A stretch of DNA of 64,000 nucleotides, from NCBI GenBank assembly GCA_016706595.1, contig JADJJH010000003.1, positions 372,001 through 436,000 on the forward strand, given 5' to 3'. This DNA comes from Bacteroidota bacterium (GTDB taxonomy: Bacteria > Bacteroidota > Bacteroidia > Chitinophagales > Chitinophagaceae). The translations under genes were made by a program, and so were the position numbers. The notes beneath the pieces were generated by a model. The model saw only the letters and a list, made by a program, of their open reading frames with translations, searched no databases and had not been told where the DNA came from. This document shows, in pieces, positions 27,290 through 35,672 of this stretch (its first letter is position 1; every line of letters starts with the position of its first letter).

Positions 27290-30200
27290 TTAATTTCTAA
27301 TAAATTTATATGTGGCTTCACCTTCAGCAGTTTTTACACTTATCAAGTAAAGGCCTGGAATTAATTTACTTACATCAATACTTTGTGGATTAATAACAAA
27401 TTTATCTGTGATCAAAACTCTGCCATTTGCATCATAAATCTTGAAGTATGAATTGGCATCAAGCTCAATGGACGTGCTAATATGCAACATGTCGGTTACC
27501 GGATTTGGATATAGTTTCACGATACTATTTTCATTATACATTGGTATAAGCATGTCTTGTGTAGATGCAGTGCCTAGTTGAACACGAAGCGTATAACATA
27601 AACTTGCACTAAATCCTGTTCCGGCAGATCGTACTTTGATATAGTAGGTTCCGGCAGTATAGGTTCTTGATATAGTTTCACTATTTAGATTCTTTCGTTT
27701 TGAACTTGCCAATAGGGTTGTTCCATTGCTACTGTATAAATAAATATCATAGTTGGCAGGTAAATCACTTAAGGTAATGGTTGCACTTCCGCCTGTGGTA
27801 ATTACAAATTTGTAAAAATCGTTATCACTTGCCGGATTGATTAAACCGTATACATCAGTATTAAATGGAATGGTTGCCGCTCCACTAGAAGTTCCATTGG
27901 TGCTTACATCTAAACTACCCGGACATACACTTGGTGTTGTGGTAGTAAATTGTGCAGCGGTATAAGTACTTGATAAACTAGTACAATTGCTTCTAACCTG
28001 CCAATCGTAAGTACTTGCGTTGGCTAATCCGCTCACATTTACAGAAGTTGACGTTGTTGCAGTTGCAGCGTTAATCCAAGTTGAACTCGAATTTAATTTA
28101 TAATCAACATCATAATGGATTGCACCTGAAACTGCCGACCAATTTAGGGTAGCAGATGTAGGTGTAATATTCGTAGAGTTTAATCCACTTGGCGCATTGC
28201 AAGAGGGTGGTGCCGAACTGGTAAATTGCGCAACTGAATAAGCACTATTTCCTGACGCACAATTTGCATTCACTTGCCATTCGTATAATGTACTTGCATT
28301 TAATCCGCTAATATTTACCGAGGTATTTGTTGTTGCGGTGGCAGCATTCGTCCAACTGATACCACCATTTATTCGATAATCAACATTATAACTTAATGCA
28401 CCTGCTGATGCCGACCAGTTTAAGGTTGCACCTGTAGATGTGATGGCTGAAGTAGATAATCCGGCTGGATTATTACATACCGTTGAGTTAGTAACTACCG
28501 TGCTAAAAATTCCTCTTCCATGAGTAGCTGCTGCTAACAAACCATCCGATGCACGATATTGTAACATATCAGTTCGTACACTTGGGAAATTTAAACTTGG
28601 AATCCAAATCGTATTGGCACCATCAAATAATGAGGTTTCCCAAACTCCGGTTTCTGTAGCAATAATTCCGCGGGTATTATCATTGGGTTCAAACATGCAC
28701 CAACGTACCGGCATATTTGGTAAGTTGCCATCAATGCCTGTCCACGTCGCGCCTGCATCCGATGAAATCCAAATATTTGTTACACCATAATTAGAATAAC
28801 AGGCCATTAAATATTGATCAGATGTGCCGGTATTTACACACGATACATTTCCTGCTGGCATAGAGGCGCTTGTTAGATTTACGCTGCTAGGTGCTGCAAG
28901 ATTTGCATTATCCACTCTTACAATTCTTCCGCCTTCGGTTCCAAAAAATACGCGATTTGCAGTAAATGGCGAAACCTTAATGGCACTTACTTGTGAAGCA
29001 TTAAAATTGCTTACTGAAATAATTGCAGTGGTTGATCCGGTTTGTGGATTATCCCAACGTAAATACGATCCGGCATTGTGTGAAGCATACAGTTTATTAT
29101 TAGTATTATCATAATCGAATTGATTAATAAAATTACCGGCCGAACTCGAAAAGTTTACACTACTCCAGCTATTTCCTCCATCTGTGCTTCTTCGATATTG
29201 ATTATACACATAAGCGCCAAATTGATATTGTGGTTGATCCTGATCAATGGCCACAAAAGCACCATCACCTCCGGTAACTTCAACACTGCCGCCTAAACCG
29301 GCTGCCGTTAATTTATGAGTTCCATTGTCTTGTGCACCAGCTAAAAAATAATCGGTAGAAGTTGGGTGCACTGCCACTGAATAAAATTGCTTAATGCGAA
29401 GTCCAATATTTCTATCTCGAATGGTTGTCCCCTTATCGGCCGAGTAATGAATGCCACCATCGCAGCCAAATAATAATTTATTGCCATTATCGTACCAAGT
29501 AATATCATGCATATCGGCGTGCACATACTGACCGGTAGTGCCTACCCAGTTCGAAATTTTTGTCCAGGATGTACCCCCATTCGTAGTTTTATAATTATCC
29601 AATCCGCCTACTATACAAATATCACTATTGCTTGGATCTATACCCACTGCTAAGGAATACCAGCCTTGTCCGCTAGCCCAACCGCTCGTTGGTTGTCCTC
29701 CAGTTGATGCCCAATTAACCCCGCCATCGGTTGATTTATAAATGGTTGGCACTTGGTAACTTGCATCTGCAGGACACGCATACAATACATTTCCTGAGCA
29801 AGCTATTTCGGCACGCATAGCGTATGATGGAAAGCCGGTTGCTGGTGCATTCCAACCTGAGGCGGTTGTGGCTGATGAAGGCAAATCAGTATAACGATAA
29901 CTTTGTGTACTAAATATTCCGGATACTACATGTAATCTGCCTGCTGCTGAGGTAGAACTTATTTCCATGTCACAAATGCTGCTATTCATTCCACTTGGGG
30001 TTATAACAACCCAAGTGGCACCTCCATCATTCGAACGTAGTAATCCGGTGCTGCGTGTACCGAGATATACATTACCTTGATAATCACAAAGTATTCTGGT
30101 ACATCGTGTATAGGCACTTGTGTTCGTAAGCTGACTCCACGTTACGCCATGATCAATACTTTTAAAAACACCTACACCAGCTACTGCATCGGCATTTGCA

Positions 30201-30778
30201 TACGATTCACCAGTGCAGAAATACATGATATCTGGGTTTGTAGGATCTTGGCAAATATCTGAAACGGCTAAGTTGCTAAGATAATCATTAATCACCATCC
30301 AGTTTGCCGGTGATACTGTAATGTCAGTAGTCTTCCATAATCCACCGTCAACACCACCAACCCAAACGGTTTTGCCGGTAGCATCTGAGGCATCCACTAA
30401 AATCGATCTCATTCTTCCGGCTGTAACTGCCGAGTTGGCTCTTGTGTTTCCATTACTGGGTCCAACTACATCGGTATTTGGTCCGCGTTCTATCCAACTT
30501 AATGCTGTACTTCTTGCTGAAGTATTCATATAAAACTCAGCGGCTTGTTTCGTTTCAAGTAAGGCTTGCCATTGTGCATTCAATGGAATTTGCCCTGTAC
30601 TCGGATCTTTTATTTTTTCGAATTCGTACAGAGAACGAGCAGTTATGCCCGGACTATTCTCGGTCATGGCCGTTTGGGCAATGGTTTGCAATGGTTGAGA
30701 AGCTATGCTTACCATGGTAAATAATGTACCAATGGATAGCCTCAATTTGGCGATGCTGCCTTGTAAAGATGATTTCAT
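27290..30778 (-). CDS. Large secreted T9SS protein with sortilin-type propeller and fibronectin domains
   Basis: The 1162-residue protein has a signal peptide to about residue 35. Residues of about 110-740 contain many BNR/sortilin-like repeats with motifs such as VWVGGVDGGLWKTTDI, FKSIDHGVTWSQL and IYKSTDGGVNW, forming one or two propellers. Two fibronectin type III domains follow (paired LNWSA and YDWQV motifs), then a pre-peptidase C-terminal-like domain (DNDFYKFVITTGGSATITL) and a T9SS sorting domain (KLYPNPVTDMLHIST to YKFIRN). Similar proteins are surface adhesins or glycan-active proteins; no catalytic site is identifiable. Confidence 0.87.
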   Translation of the reverse strand: MKSSLQGSIAKLRLSIGTLFTMVSIASQPLQTIAQTAMTENSPGITARSLYEFEKIKDPSTGQIPLNAQWQALLETKQAAEFYMNTSARSTALSWIERGPNTDVVGPSNGNTRANSAVTAGRMRSILVDASDATGKTVWVGGVDGGLWKTTDITVSPANWMVINDYLSNLAVSDICQDPTNPDIMYFCTGESYANADAVAGVGVFKSIDHGVTWSQLTNTSAYTRCTRILCDYQGNVYLGTRSTGLLRSNDGGATWVVITPSGMNSSICDMEISSTSAAGRLHVVSGIFSTQSYRYTDLPSSATTASGWNAPATGFPSYAMRAEIACSGNVLYACPADASYQVPTIYKSTDGGVNWASTGGQPTSGWASGQGWYSLAVGIDPSNSDICIVGGLDNYKTTNGGTSWTKISNWVGTTGQYVHADMHDITWYDNGNKLLFGCDGGIHYSADKGTTIRDRNIGLRIKQFYSVAVHPTSTDYFLAGAQDNGTHKLTAAGLGGSVEVTGGDGAFVAIDQDQPQYQFGAYVYNQYRRSTDGGNSWSSVNFSSSAGNFINQFDYDNTNNKLYASHNAGSYLRWDNPQTGSTTAIISVSNFNASQVSAIKVSPFTANRVFFGTEGGRIVRVDNANLAAPSSVNLTSASMPAGNVSCVNTGTSDQYLMACYSNYGVTNIWISSDAGATWTGIDGNLPNMPVRWCMFEPNDNTRGIIATETGVWETSLFDGANTIWIPSLNFPSVRTDMLQYRASDGLLAAATHGRGIFSTVVTNSTVCNNPAGLSTSAITSTGATLNWSASAGALSYNVDYRINGGISWTNAATATTNTSVNISGLNASTLYEWQVNANCASGNSAYSVAQFTSSAPPSCNAPSGLNSTNITPTSATLNWSAVSGAIHYDVDYKLNSSSTWINAATATTSTSVNVSGLANASTYDWQVRSNCTSLSSTYTAAQFTTTTPSVCPGSLDVSTNGTSSGAATIPFNTDVYGLINPASDNDFYKFVITTGGSATITLSDLPANYDIYLYSSNGTTLLASSKRKNLNSETISRTYTAGTYYIKVRSAGTGFSASLCYTLRVQLGTASTQDMLIPMYNENSIVKLYPNPVTDMLHISTSIELDANSYFKIYDANGRVLITDKFVINPQSIDVSKLIPGLYLISVKTAEGEATYKFIRN

Positions 30779-30918
30779 GATAAGTGTTTTTTATGAAAAA
30801 TGAAAAGTATCATAAATGTAATATATTATTTTTTTAATTTTCTAATATATTGATAATCAATTTAAAAAAAATAATTTATTTAAATTGATTCAATGACTAA
30901 GGTTTTAAAAAATGCATT

Positions 30919-31033
30919 TGGGTGGCAGACACGCTTGCGGCTCATACGCTGTTTCGCCGCATTATAAATAATCGGCTAAATGATAAAAGTATCGCAACGC
31001 GTCAAAACAGGGTACCGCCTTAATCGTTGCCAC
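30919..31033 (+). repeat. Intergenic dispersed repeat, copy 2 of 3
   Basis: This 115-base element shares its first 18 bases exactly with the copy at 792-899, continues with the similar CTCATACGC segment, and ends AGGGTACCGCCTTAATCGTTGCCAC. The middle differs between copies. It lies in the gap between the large T9SS gene and the helicase gene. Confidence 0.75.
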
Positions 31034-31048
31034 TTTTCCTGAATTGTA

Positions 31049-32884
31049 TTACTCGGCTAATTCCCAAATACTTTTATAGGTCCCTAGCTTTTCAATGTAA
31101 TCTAACATACTTATATAAAACGGGTCTCTTCCTAAAGTTGCACTATCGCCAATGATATATAGTTTCTCTTTGGCGCGCGTCATCGCCACATTCATACGCC
31201 GATAGTCTTTTAAAAATCCAATATCACCATCGTCATTCGAACGTACTAAGGATATCAACACAACTTCTTGTTCTTGACCTTGAAAGCTATCTATTGTGGC
31301 AATTCGAATTCCCTTGGGTAATAATTCATTGGCAAGTAAAACCTGCGACGAATAGGGTGATATAAAGGCACAATGTTTTGGGTTTATATTTTCACTAACA
31401 ATCAGTTTTATTGCCAAATCAATTTCTGCACGATTTTGTAAGCTCATTCCATTACTACCTCTTTCTTCTTGAGCACCCGAACCGGCTGTATCATAAAAAT
31501 AAATATGCGCTTCATCGCTCTTTAAGTGTTGTGCTGTTTGCAATAAATTTTGATAAAACCAAGCACTTGAAAAACCGGCTATGGGTTGCTTCATTCGATA
31601 TTGTGTATCTAATAAATATACAGCCGGTAAATGTTTACAAGCCATTTCAAGTATTGAATGGTTTAATCCCATTCTAGCCGCTTCATTTGATAAAACAGTG
31701 GGTGGTAATTGAAACGGATCGCCGGCTAAAACATAGCGATCAGCCAACGGAAAAATACACCATGCTAATGGTTCTAAACATTGACCGGCTTCATCAACAA
31801 TCAATGTATCGAATTGTATGCCTTTCATATTTGCATCATACAAACCAATGGGAGTGCCTAAGATAACTTCCGCTTCTTCAAAGCATTTTTCTTCATTATA
31901 GTGTTGAATCTTTTTTATTTCGTTGCGGATATTTTTAACTTCTTGAAATAATAAATTTCGTTGCTCGCGTTCCGATTTTCCAAAACTTCGTTTGTATTTT
32001 AAAGCCATTTTCCGAAAGGCTTCAGCACGCACTTTTAGTTCCTTAATTTCTTTTCTAATTTTATCATCCGATAATCTGCCTTCAGGCGTGAATGGATAAA
32101 CCTGTTCATGCACCTTAGTTGTATTGCCTAATCGCAGTATCTTTATTCCCTTAGCTAGTAAGCCTAATGCAAAATGGTCTACAGCTGCATTACCTGGCGT
32201 GCTCACCAATACTTTTTTATTTTGCTTTACTAATTGAAAAGTAGCCTCAAGTAAAGTACTGGTTTTACCCGTACCCGGCGGACCATGAACAATTGCGATT
32301 TCAGGATTTTCGAGTATAGCCTGTATGGCTTTTTGTTGACTACCATTTAATTGCGAATTACTTAAAGATATTTTTTGAGCCTCTGTAGAGGATTCGATTT
32401 CCTCGACTTTTTCGCCATGTATTCTTTTGAAAAGATTAAATTGTTTAGGCGAATTGGGTAATTCATTCAAGCATTTTTTCATGATGCTAAGTGTTCTATC
32501 ATCTGGCGTAAGTTTAATACCTACATTTCCATCCTCAAGCCAATCGGGATAGTCGGGGGCATATAATCTAAACTCACCCGATTTGCCTTCTAAATTGAGT
32601 AAAATGCCTTTAATGCTTTCTTGTTCATGCGTAAAACATTCGATGGCGGCACCATCTCTAAATAAATTATTGTCAATAGGGTAAGGAATTCGAAAAGCTA
32701 TTTCAGGATAATCGGCATAGCCAAACGATTTTCGCGTGATACTAATTGGATGGATTGCGGCACCTTCTGCCTTTAAAGATTTTAAGGTATGCTCTTTATC
32801 CATACGATACCTCGATTTTTGCTCCTTCTCTTCTAAACGTAAACCTTCAATTAATTTTACTAAGGCTGGGTGCACATTTTCCAT
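31049..32884 (-). CDS. UPF1/IGHMBP2-like superfamily 1 DNA/RNA helicase
   Basis: The 611-residue cytoplasmic protein carries the SF1 motifs in order: Walker A GPPGTGKTSTLLE, motif II VDEAGQCLEP, motif III LAGDPFQLPPTV, QYRMKQPIAGF, DSFQGQEQEVVLISL and NVAMTRAKEKLYIIGD. A beta-barrel-like N-terminal region (residues 40-150) and a coiled insertion with Arg/Lys/Glu (about 265-330) match the AAA_11/AAA_12 UPF1-like group, which unwinds in the 5'-to-3' direction. Stand-alone copies of this size are common in Bacteroidota. No nuclease domain or defence neighbour is present. Confidence 0.88.
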   Translation of the reverse strand: MENVHPALVKLIEGLRLEEKEQKSRYRMDKEHTLKSLKAEGAAIHPISITRKSFGYADYPEIAFRIPYPIDNNLFRDGAAIECFTHEQESIKGILLNLEGKSGEFRLYAPDYPDWLEDGNVGIKLTPDDRTLSIMKKCLNELPNSPKQFNLFKRIHGEKVEEIESSTEAQKISLSNSQLNGSQQKAIQAILENPEIAIVHGPPGTGKTSTLLEATFQLVKQNKKVLVSTPGNAAVDHFALGLLAKGIKILRLGNTTKVHEQVYPFTPEGRLSDDKIRKEIKELKVRAEAFRKMALKYKRSFGKSEREQRNLLFQEVKNIRNEIKKIQHYNEEKCFEEAEVILGTPIGLYDANMKGIQFDTLIVDEAGQCLEPLAWCIFPLADRYVLAGDPFQLPPTVLSNEAARMGLNHSILEMACKHLPAVYLLDTQYRMKQPIAGFSSAWFYQNLLQTAQHLKSDEAHIYFYDTAGSGAQEERGSNGMSLQNRAEIDLAIKLIVSENINPKHCAFISPYSSQVLLANELLPKGIRIATIDSFQGQEQEVVLISLVRSNDDGDIGFLKDYRRMNVAMTRAKEKLYIIGDSATLGRDPFYISMLDYIEKLGTYKSIWELAE

Positions 32885-32982
32885 GGGCTAAAAGTAAGGC
32901 AATACAACAAACTCTTGAAATGGAATTTCAGTCCTTACTAAACCTTATCAGTATTATTTAGATGATGAAGTTTTGAATCACC

Positions 32983-33786
32983 CTAAAAGAAATCGCAATT
33001 ATTCGGACAAATTCTTCTATCGGTAAGAGGTGCCATTGGGTAACTAAAAATATCGTTGCCAGTTCCAAGTTCAATACTATTTAAGGTAATTCCTCTTACC
33101 AATTCGCCTTCGTCATTTACGTACAAATTAAAACGAGCTCGCAAATCATATCGTGCTTTACCAGCATTATCGCTAGGTAATAATCTCCTTAAATCCCCTT
33201 GGTCAATAATAAATCCTTTGATAGAATCTAAATTCAATTGATCAATGCCTTGATTATTATTGATGAAAATTTCAAAATTATTGAACAAGGTTATAGACTC
33301 ATCAAATGGATGGAACTCATCAGCATTAAATTCGGGTAAAACAGTTGGCGTATTAAAAAAACTAAATGGGGTTGTATTTATTGTATTAGATACATATGAA
33401 CTTCCTGAGCGAAGAATATGTCCTTGATTATTTATCGGTGCAATTATAAATACCCTATCCGCTGGATCCATTTTAGTAGAATCTCTTAATCCATTTAAAA
33501 CGCAAACAGAACTCACGCTATTGTCGCGCATCAATTGTAATAAAGCTTCTCCGCTTATTTCATATGAATAAGAAAAAACCTCTAAATTATTTTGTTTGGC
33601 AGTTTCGTTGAAGTTAGCCGAATTGTCTATCATCACAAGTTTTGCCGAATCTTCGCTTCGAGTATCTACTACAATCACCCCGCCGCCCAATTCAACAGTA
33701 GTGAGTTTATCAATAATACTAGCCGCTAATAAGCCAATTGCAATACCTGCTACTAAAAGCAAGCTTGATTGAAGAAGTTTTGACAT
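32983..33786 (-). CDS. Hypothetical membrane-anchored protein
   Basis: I do not recognise a family for this 267-residue protein. An N-terminal hydrophobic segment (about residues 7-25, SSLLLVAGIAIGLLAASI) anchors it in the inner membrane, with the rest presumably in the periplasm. Visible features are a Asp/Asn-rich body, SVSSVCVLNGL, and a C-terminal RRICPNNCDFF with two cysteines that could form a disulphide. The gene follows the helicase gene's start by about 100 bases on the same strand. No function is proposed. Confidence 0.7.
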   Translation of the reverse strand: MSKLLQSSLLLVAGIAIGLLAASIIDKLTTVELGGGVIVVDTRSEDSAKLVMIDNSANFNETAKQNNLEVFSYSYEISGEALLQLMRDNSVSSVCVLNGLRDSTKMDPADRVFIIAPINNQGHILRSGSSYVSNTINTTPFSFFNTPTVLPEFNADEFHPFDESITLFNNFEIFINNNQGIDQLNLDSIKGFIIDQGDLRRLLPSDNAGKARYDLRARFNLYVNDEGELVRGITLNSIELGTGNDIFSYPMAPLTDRRICPNNCDFF

Positions 33787-33880
33787 AGGTTTTGTTTTTA
33801 ATAACCTAAATGTAGAAATAATATTTTACAAATTATAATCAGCTGCACGACTACTATTTTTTATGTTATTTTTAATTTGA

Positions 33881-34546
33881 TTATTTCATCGCCGTTATTA
33901 AAAATTCATTTATTGGTTTGGCAGTTTTGAAATAGGTAATAACTTGATTCAATAAATCTTCTTTCACTAAATTTGATACGGGCAATTCGGCATAGAAATA
34001 AAAATTCTTATTAGCAAGTAAGGGTTGTTTTTCCAATAAGCTTTTAAATTCAGGAGGCATGATTTTATTTTTCTCACCTAGTATTTCACCAAACCAATTT
34101 ACAAAATCCTTTTGTTGGATTAGCTTGTCGAATTTTTTAAGATCTGCTGCAATAGCCGTTCTAATTTTTTGCAACATAATCTTATCTACCATATAGGCAC
34201 CACCGTAGATAGAAATTTTGTCGGCAGCTAATTCAATATACATGCCTGGCATCACTTTGTCTTTTTTACCGGTAGATGAAATAATTGCCGAAACATGTAA
34301 TTTATAAGGTGACTTATCATTCGAAAATCTAATGTCTCTATTGATACGCATAATGGCATCTGCGACTTCAATTTGAATACTAGGATCAATTTTCTTTACT
34401 TCTGAAATTAAATCACCTATAAAAAGTTGAAATGGTTTTTTTACATCTGATTCATATCGTTTCTTATTTGCTTGAAACCATTCAGTACTATTATTTTTGC
34501 TTAAGTCTTTGAAAAAGGAAATAAATGCAGTTGAAAAATATTGCAT
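33881..34546 (-). CDS. DUF2461 family protein
   Basis: The 221-residue cytoplasmic protein shows the DUF2461 (TIGR02453) landmarks: FFKDLSKNNSTEWFQANKKRYE at the N-terminus, MRINRDIRFSNDKSPYKLH in the middle, GMYIELAADKISIYGGAY and a C-terminal VSNLVKEDLL. Function is unknown; the family is common in Bacteroidota and Actinobacteria. It is divergent from the phhA leader. Confidence 0.9.
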   Translation of the reverse strand: MQYFSTAFISFFKDLSKNNSTEWFQANKKRYESDVKKPFQLFIGDLISEVKKIDPSIQIEVADAIMRINRDIRFSNDKSPYKLHVSAIISSTGKKDKVMPGMYIELAADKISIYGGAYMVDKIMLQKIRTAIAADLKKFDKLIQQKDFVNWFGEILGEKNKIMPPEFKSLLEKQPLLANKNFYFYAELPVSNLVKEDLLNQVITYFKTAKPINEFLITAMK

Positions 34547-34563
34547 GATTTTGTAAGATTTAT

Positions 34564-34593
34564 TTTGATTTTCAAAAATACATTTTACTTTTA
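34564..34593 (+). promoter_or_regulatory. Probable promoter of the phhA leader transcript
   Basis: TTTG at 34564-34567, an 18-base spacer and TACTTTTA at 34586-34593 (seven of eight matches to TAnnTTTG) lie just before the leader-peptide ATG at 34598. A second possible -7 box, TACATTTT, overlaps at 34579-34586. Either would give a very short or leaderless 5' end for the leader peptide. Confidence 0.5.
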
Positions 34594-34597
34594 CGAT

Positions 34598-34666
34598 ATG
34601 AACAATCGCTTAAACAATATTTATTATTACTATTATTATACAGCCAACCGAATGGTAGTCAGTTGA
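34598..34666 (+). CDS. Tyrosine-rich leader peptide upstream of phhA
   Basis: ATG to TGA encodes 22 residues: MNNRLNNI, six tyrosines in a row, then TANRMVVS. The six codons are TAT-TAT-TAC-TAT-TAT-TAT at 34622-34639. The frame is in the leader of the gene for the enzyme that makes tyrosine, and an intrinsic terminator follows 36 bases after its stop. This is the expected form of a sensing peptide in ribosome-mediated attenuation: lack of charged tRNA-Tyr would stall the ribosome on these codons. It is too short for ordinary gene finders. Expression has not been shown. Confidence 0.8.
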   Translation: MNNRLNNIYYYYYYTANRMVVS

Positions 34667-34728
34667 TAATTATATTGCAAAAGCTATAAAATAACTTTCC
34701 ACCGTTCTTCATCGAACGGTTTTTTTTT
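34630..34728 (+). promoter_or_regulatory. Putative tyrosine-responsive transcription attenuator of phhA
   Basis: Four segments can be paired. Segment 1, CTATTATT (34630-34637, within the Tyr codons), pairs with segment 2, AATGGTAG (34651-34658), using two G-U pairs. Segment 2 as GAATGGT (34650-34656) pairs instead with segment 3, ACCGTTC (34701-34707), over seven bases with one G-U pair; this is the antiterminator. Segment 3 pairs with segment 4, GAACGGT (34714-34720), to form the terminator with eight further T. A ribosome held on the Tyr codons frees segment 2 and permits read-through into phhA; one that reaches the stop codon at 34664 covers it and permits termination. Confidence 0.75.
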
Positions 34729-34746
34729 ACCTTAAACTAAACCAAT

Positions 34747-35496
34747 ATGCAAACACAATCAAGTACTTTAAGTCCACAGCTTCGACCTACTCAGCAAATT
34801 TATACGCATTATACACCCCACGACTTTTTGGTTTGGAAAACCTTATTCGATCGTCAAATGCAAATTCTTGAACCTAATGTGTCAGCGGCTTATTTGGATG
34901 CAATTAAAGTGGTGAATTTTACCAACGATAAAATTCCAAATTTCAACGAACTCCAAGAAAGATTGGCGCCTTTAACGGGATGGAGTTTACAGGTGGTACC
35001 TGAGATTAGTCCTACCCCCGAGTTTTTTACTTTTCTATCCAAAAAGAAATTTACTGCCACTTGTTGGCTTCGTACCATGGAACAACTCGACTATTTAGAA
35101 GAGCCCGATATGTTTCATGATGTGTTTGGACATGCTCCTTTACTAAGCAACCAAGCTTATGTTGATTTTTTTAAAGGTATGAGCGAATTGGCTTTGAAAC
35201 ATATGGATAATCCCGAAAAAATTGAACTGCTAGGAAGGTTATATTGGTTCACCATCGAATTTGGTATGATTCGCGAAAATGGGAAGCTGAAAATCTATGG
35301 TGCAGGTATTATATCCTCTATGGGTGAAACGAAGCATTGTTTAAGTGAAGCTACCACACATCTTCCGTTTGATGTTGAAGTATTGATGAGCACTCCGTAT
35401 CGAACGGATATCTTGCAAGATAAATATTTTGTGATAGACTCATTCGAGCAGTTATATAATTCATTACCCGAAATCGAAGCATTCTTGAATCGATAG
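34747..35496 (+). CDS. phhA: Phenylalanine 4-monooxygenase (phenylalanine hydroxylase)
   Basis: The enzyme hydroxylates phenylalanine to tyrosine using tetrahydropterin, non-heme iron and oxygen. It has 249 residues, the usual bacterial single-domain size. The iron ligands are seen as His124 and His129 in DMFHDVFGHAP and Glu171 in WFTIEFG. TCWLRTMEQLDYLEEPD and YGAGIISSMGET are also typical. The attenuator upstream with six Tyr codons suggests that here the enzyme serves tyrosine synthesis rather than only phenylalanine breakdown. No pterin-recycling gene is adjacent. The gene starts 18 bases after the terminator T-run. Confidence 0.96.
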   Translation: MQTQSSTLSPQLRPTQQIYTHYTPHDFLVWKTLFDRQMQILEPNVSAAYLDAIKVVNFTNDKIPNFNELQERLAPLTGWSLQVVPEISPTPEFFTFLSKKKFTATCWLRTMEQLDYLEEPDMFHDVFGHAPLLSNQAYVDFFKGMSELALKHMDNPEKIELLGRLYWFTIEFGMIRENGKLKIYGAGIISSMGETKHCLSEATTHLPFDVEVLMSTPYRTDILQDKYFVIDSFEQLYNSLPEIEAFLNR

Positions 35497-35603
35497 GAGC
35501 GTTAATTCATGAGGTTTTAAAAATACCCTTCTGTAATTAACCTCTTAATATGGGCGGTAGATAGCAAATAAGCGATGATTGGTATGTTAGTTCACCAAAT
35601 GGT

Positions 35604-35634
35604 TTTGACTGTCTGTAATCTTACTCTACATTTG
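35604..35634 (+). promoter_or_regulatory. Bacteroidota-type promoter, full match
   Basis: TTTG at 35604-35607, a 19-base spacer and TACATTTG at 35627-35634 match both boxes exactly. It lies about 38 bases before the ATG of the next T9SS cargo gene. Confidence 0.75.
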
Positions 35635-35672
35635 AACTGAAATTCAATTATTTTATCAGTTCAAAAATTCAT

